From assembly GCF_009708175.1 (NCBI RefSeq), contig NZ_WMBB01000016.1, positions 62,001-126,000 on the forward strand: a stretch of DNA of 64,000 nucleotides, given 5' to 3'. Origin of the DNA: Nocardia aurantiaca. Its GTDB lineage: Bacteria > Actinomycetota > Actinomycetes > Mycobacteriales > Mycobacteriaceae. The notes beneath the pieces are model-generated. The model was not told where the DNA came from. It searched no databases and saw only the letters and a list, made by a program, of their open reading frames with translations. The translations under genes were made by a program, and so were the position numbers. Shown here piece by piece: positions 62,187 to 64,000 of this stretch. Numbering within the stretch: position 1 is the stretch's first letter; each line of letters opens with the position of its first letter.

Positions 62187-62405
62187 TCAGGGCAGCAGAC
62201 CGAGGGCGAAGCGGCCGATGACGTCGAGGACCGCGTCGGTGTTGGGTGGATACAGCTGGCCGGTGCGCACATCGCGATAGAGGCGCTCGAGTTCGGTGCT
62301 GCGGCTCACCGCCGAGGCGCTCGCCACCTGCACGGCGGTGTCGACCACCGACTTGGCGGTCGCGGTGGTGAATTCCTTGGCCGCGAACAGGCGCGTACGG
62401 CCCAA
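62187..62405 (-). pseudogene. Acyl-CoA dehydrogenase-like (SfnB/DszC type) C-terminal fragment
   Basis: Residues AAKEFTTATAKSVVDTAVQV, SAVSRSTELERLYRDVRTG and YPPNTDAVLDVIGRFALG are the C-terminal helix bundle of the dehydrogenase-like sulfur monooxygenases that work with FMNH2. It lies directly before the SsuD fragment in the order expected of a sulfone/sulfonate operon. The rest is missing beyond about 62405. Bases 62406-62583 hold nothing I recognise. Confidence 0.7.
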
Positions 62406-62583
62406 TTCCCGTGCTCGACAACGGCATCGGCGTCGCGGGCTTGGCGGCGTGGCCGTCCAGCCCCGGGTGTCGACTCCAATCGGGTTGGGCCGGAAGGGAC
62501 AGTGGTGTCGGCATCTGGTCGGCAGCCGACCTGACCACCAGCATTATCGATGGTCTCGACGTCGATGTGACCGACACAGTGGG

Positions 62584-63009
62584 TCAGGTGTTCCTGCTGT
62601 GGGCTGATTCGGTTGTGCCGGTGCGGTTTCGGTGAATCTCCTCGTGATGGTTGGAAGCCCAGGCGATCAGGGTGGTGACGGGGTCGAGAAGTCCTCGTGA
62701 CAGGGGTGTCAGGGCGTATTCGACGCGGGGTGGGACCTCCGGGTAAGAGGTTCTGGTGACCAGACCGTCGTGGGTGAGCTGGCGGAGGGTGACTGTCAGC
62801 ATGCGCTGGGAGATTCCGGCGACCGCGTGTTGCAGGTCCGTGTAACGAAGAGGTCCGTCGTCGAGGACCGCTATCACCAGCAAGCTCCATTTGTCACCGA
62901 TGCGGTCGAGGATCTGGCGGATGGAGGCCGTGTGCTCGGCCGGGATACCGGCGCATGGGCCGAAACCCGTGCTGGGCAGCGATTCCGGGTTGTCCTGCAT
63001 AGCGCACAT
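62584..63009 (-). CDS. HxlR family transcriptional regulator
   Basis: 141 residues; a winged-helix core with ILDRIGDKWSLLVIAVLDDGPLR-like start, FxxLQ region YTDLQHAVAGISQRMLTVTLRQLTHDGLVTRT and PRVEYALTPLSRGL, all diagnostic of HxlR/MarR-like regulators of redox or aldehyde stress. ATG 63009 lies three bases after GGAGG; ATG 63000 (MQDN) is an alternative at 12 bases. Divergent from the SDR gene, which it probably controls. Confidence 0.9.
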   Translation of the reverse strand: MCAMQDNPESLPSTGFGPCAGIPAEHTASIRQILDRIGDKWSLLVIAVLDDGPLRYTDLQHAVAGISQRMLTVTLRQLTHDGLVTRTSYPEVPPRVEYALTPLSRGLLDPVTTLIAWASNHHEEIHRNRTGTTESAHSRNT

Positions 63010-63018
63010 TTCCCTCCG

Positions 63019-63047
63019 GTACGGACATGGATGTGCCTTTTGTACGG
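63019..63047. promoter_or_regulatory. Candidate HxlR operator (GTACGG direct repeat)
   Basis: GTACGG occurs at 63019-63024 and 63042-63047, 23 bases apart, in the 95-base divergent gap between the HxlR and SDR genes. HxlR-type regulators are known to use paired direct repeats. The assignment rests on position and repeat only. Confidence 0.4.
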
Positions 63048-63104
63048 CCTTCGATCTTGGCTGATCCTGGGGTTTCGCACAAACGGTAGGAAGTGGAGAA
63101 GCTC

Positions 63105-63854
63105 ATGTCGAAGGTGATCGCGGTGTTCGGGGCAGGCACCGGACTGGGTGCGTCGGTCGCGCATCGTTTCGGGAGAGAAGGCTTCAGGGTCGCCCTGGTG
63201 GCGCGGCGCGAGAATCGGCTGAACGCGCTGGCCGAACAGTTGGCGGCGGCGGGAATCGAGGCGGCTGTTTTCGCCACTGATCTGTCCGAACCCGAACGGA
63301 TGCCGGAGCTGATCACCGCGATCCGAAACCGTTTCGGCCGCATCGATATCGCCGAGTACGGACCCATAGGAGGTGATCAAACCTTCATTCCGGCAGCTGA
63401 ACTCGATGCTGCCACCGTCGTCGGTCTGGTTCCGCTGTTGTTGCTCAGTCCCATCGAGATAGTCCGAGCGTTGCTTCCCGAGTGGACAGCGCGTGGTGAT
63501 GGCGCTTTTCTGCTGTCTCTCGGCCAACTGGCCGTGCAACCACGCCCGTACGTCAGCGGAGTCGGGCCGATCATGGCTGCGGCGCGAAATTATGCGCACT
63601 CACTGCACGGTGAACTACGCGACTCCGGGATTTACATCGGCACCCTTGCCGTAGCCGCGTACATCGCGCGCAGCGAAATCGCTGAATCGGCCTCCGCCAC
63701 CAATGAATCAGACCTACCGGTGGTCGACCCTGATGTACTGGCCGATCTCTATTGGACCATGTACACCACCCGCGACCGGGTCGAACGGATCCACCCCGAG
63801 AATCCGGGCCCGCATCCGCTTGCCCGGGGCGCCGATTTCGACATGGCACGATAA
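63105..63854 (+). CDS. SDR-like NAD(P)-binding oxidoreductase (no canonical Tyr-x3-Lys)
   Basis: 249 residues. Rossmann start VIAVFGAGTGLGASVA and the cofactor-specificity region VARRENRLNAL resemble NADP-using SDRs. The usual catalytic Tyr-x3-Lys is not visible: the matching place reads RPYVSGVGPIM, with Tyr but no Lys four residues on. It may be a non-catalytic or divergent member. ATG 63105 has GGAG six bases upstream; a GTG at 63093 is possible. Its partner is the divergent HxlR regulator. Confidence 0.85.
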   Translation: MSKVIAVFGAGTGLGASVAHRFGREGFRVALVARRENRLNALAEQLAAAGIEAAVFATDLSEPERMPELITAIRNRFGRIDIAEYGPIGGDQTFIPAAELDAATVVGLVPLLLLSPIEIVRALLPEWTARGDGAFLLSLGQLAVQPRPYVSGVGPIMAAARNYAHSLHGELRDSGIYIGTLAVAAYIARSEIAESASATNESDLPVVDPDVLADLYWTMYTTRDRVERIHPENPGPHPLARGADFDMAR

Positions 63855-64000
63855 TCGCCGATCCATGGTGCGAGGCGCCGTGCCGGGGACTCCGCGCGAC
63901 GTAGCTGGGCCGTGCGCTAGTGGTTCTCGTTGAGTTGATGTTCATACAGTCCTGCCGGGTTTGCGCGTGCCGACCATATTGATCAGGAGCTTCGGCCCCT
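63855..64000. other. Window end, no recognisable gene
   Basis: The last 146 bases follow the SDR stop. I see no ORF with family similarity, no terminator stem of note and no repeat of the dyad element. Confidence 0.5.

Noticed and set aside
62411-62635. 74-codon plus-strand ORF between the sulfonate remnants and the HxlR gene
   Set aside because: No similarity, no ribosome-binding site, overlaps the 3' end of the HxlR gene.
1-64000. CRISPR arrays, rRNA, complete tRNAs, riboswitches, phage structural genes
   Set aside because: I looked for regular spaced repeats, cloverleaf patterns and leader structures and saw none that I can support by eye. A dedicated RNA search would be needed to exclude small RNAs.

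Overview
The window is high-GC actinobacterial DNA. A complete yrbE/mce operon, several TetR regulators, F420-type flavin oxidoreductases, an MmpL-type transporter and GTG starts point to the mycolic-acid group (Nocardia, Rhodococcus, Mycobacterium relatives; Nocardia is my best guess). That placement is inference. Most of the window is an accessory catabolic region for hydrophobic, branched or terpenoid-like compounds.

Layout. 0-2.4 kb: end of a beta-oxidation operon (thiolase C-terminus, FadB). 2.4-3.4 kb: a scar with a duplicated fadB tail, two copies of a long dyad promoter/operator and a truncated NTF2-like gene. 3.4-12.9 kb: TetR gene, then a nine-gene Mce lipid importer operon, followed by perfect stem-loops. 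13.5-22.9 kb: 'locus A', with dienoyl-CoA reductase and acyl-CoA dehydrogenase on the minus strand, divergent from an internally deleted carboxylase, a TIGR03084-like protein, an AtuA-family protein, a TetR and an LLM oxidoreductase. 23-27.7 kb, minus strand: acyl-CoA synthetase, aldehyde dehydrogenase, SRPBCC protein and NTF2-like protein. 27.8-30.8 kb, plus strand: P450, ferredoxin-NADP reductase and rubredoxin. 31-36.5 kb: molybdopterin oxidoreductase, a second NTF2-like gene, an SDR and a DUF445 membrane protein. 36.5-49.5 kb, minus strand: a third NTF2-like gene, then 'locus B', an apparently intact atu-like operon (carboxylase alpha and beta subunits, hydratase, LLM enzyme, AtuA, acyl-CoA dehydrogenase, rubredoxin and a three-domain flavin monooxygenase/reductase/ferredoxin fusion). 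49.6-58.1 kb: two convergent TetR genes, then small ORF, alpha/beta hydrolase, Baeyer-Villiger-type monooxygenase, SDR and MmpL transporter. 58.1-62.4 kb: a gene graveyard (truncated flavoprotein start, LAL/MalT-like pseudogene, IS30 and IS3 remnants, Rpn nuclease, decayed sulfonate-use operon). 62.5-64 kb: HxlR regulator divergent from an SDR.

How the genes may work together (inference). The Mce system imports a hydrophobic substrate. P450, flavin monooxygenase, Baeyer-Villiger enzyme, esterase, SDR and aldehyde dehydrogenase oxidise and open it. The CoA ligase activates the acid. The atu-type dehydrogenase/carboxylase/hydratase set removes a beta-methyl block, and FadB, thiolase and dienoyl-CoA reductase finish beta-oxidation. 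A six-copy long inverted repeat (TTGACnACG, three bases, GTnTCCTAC, then its mirror image) precedes the P450, SDR, hydrolase and all NTF2-like genes. It looks like the operator of one shared regulon, and I regard it as the most novel signal here.
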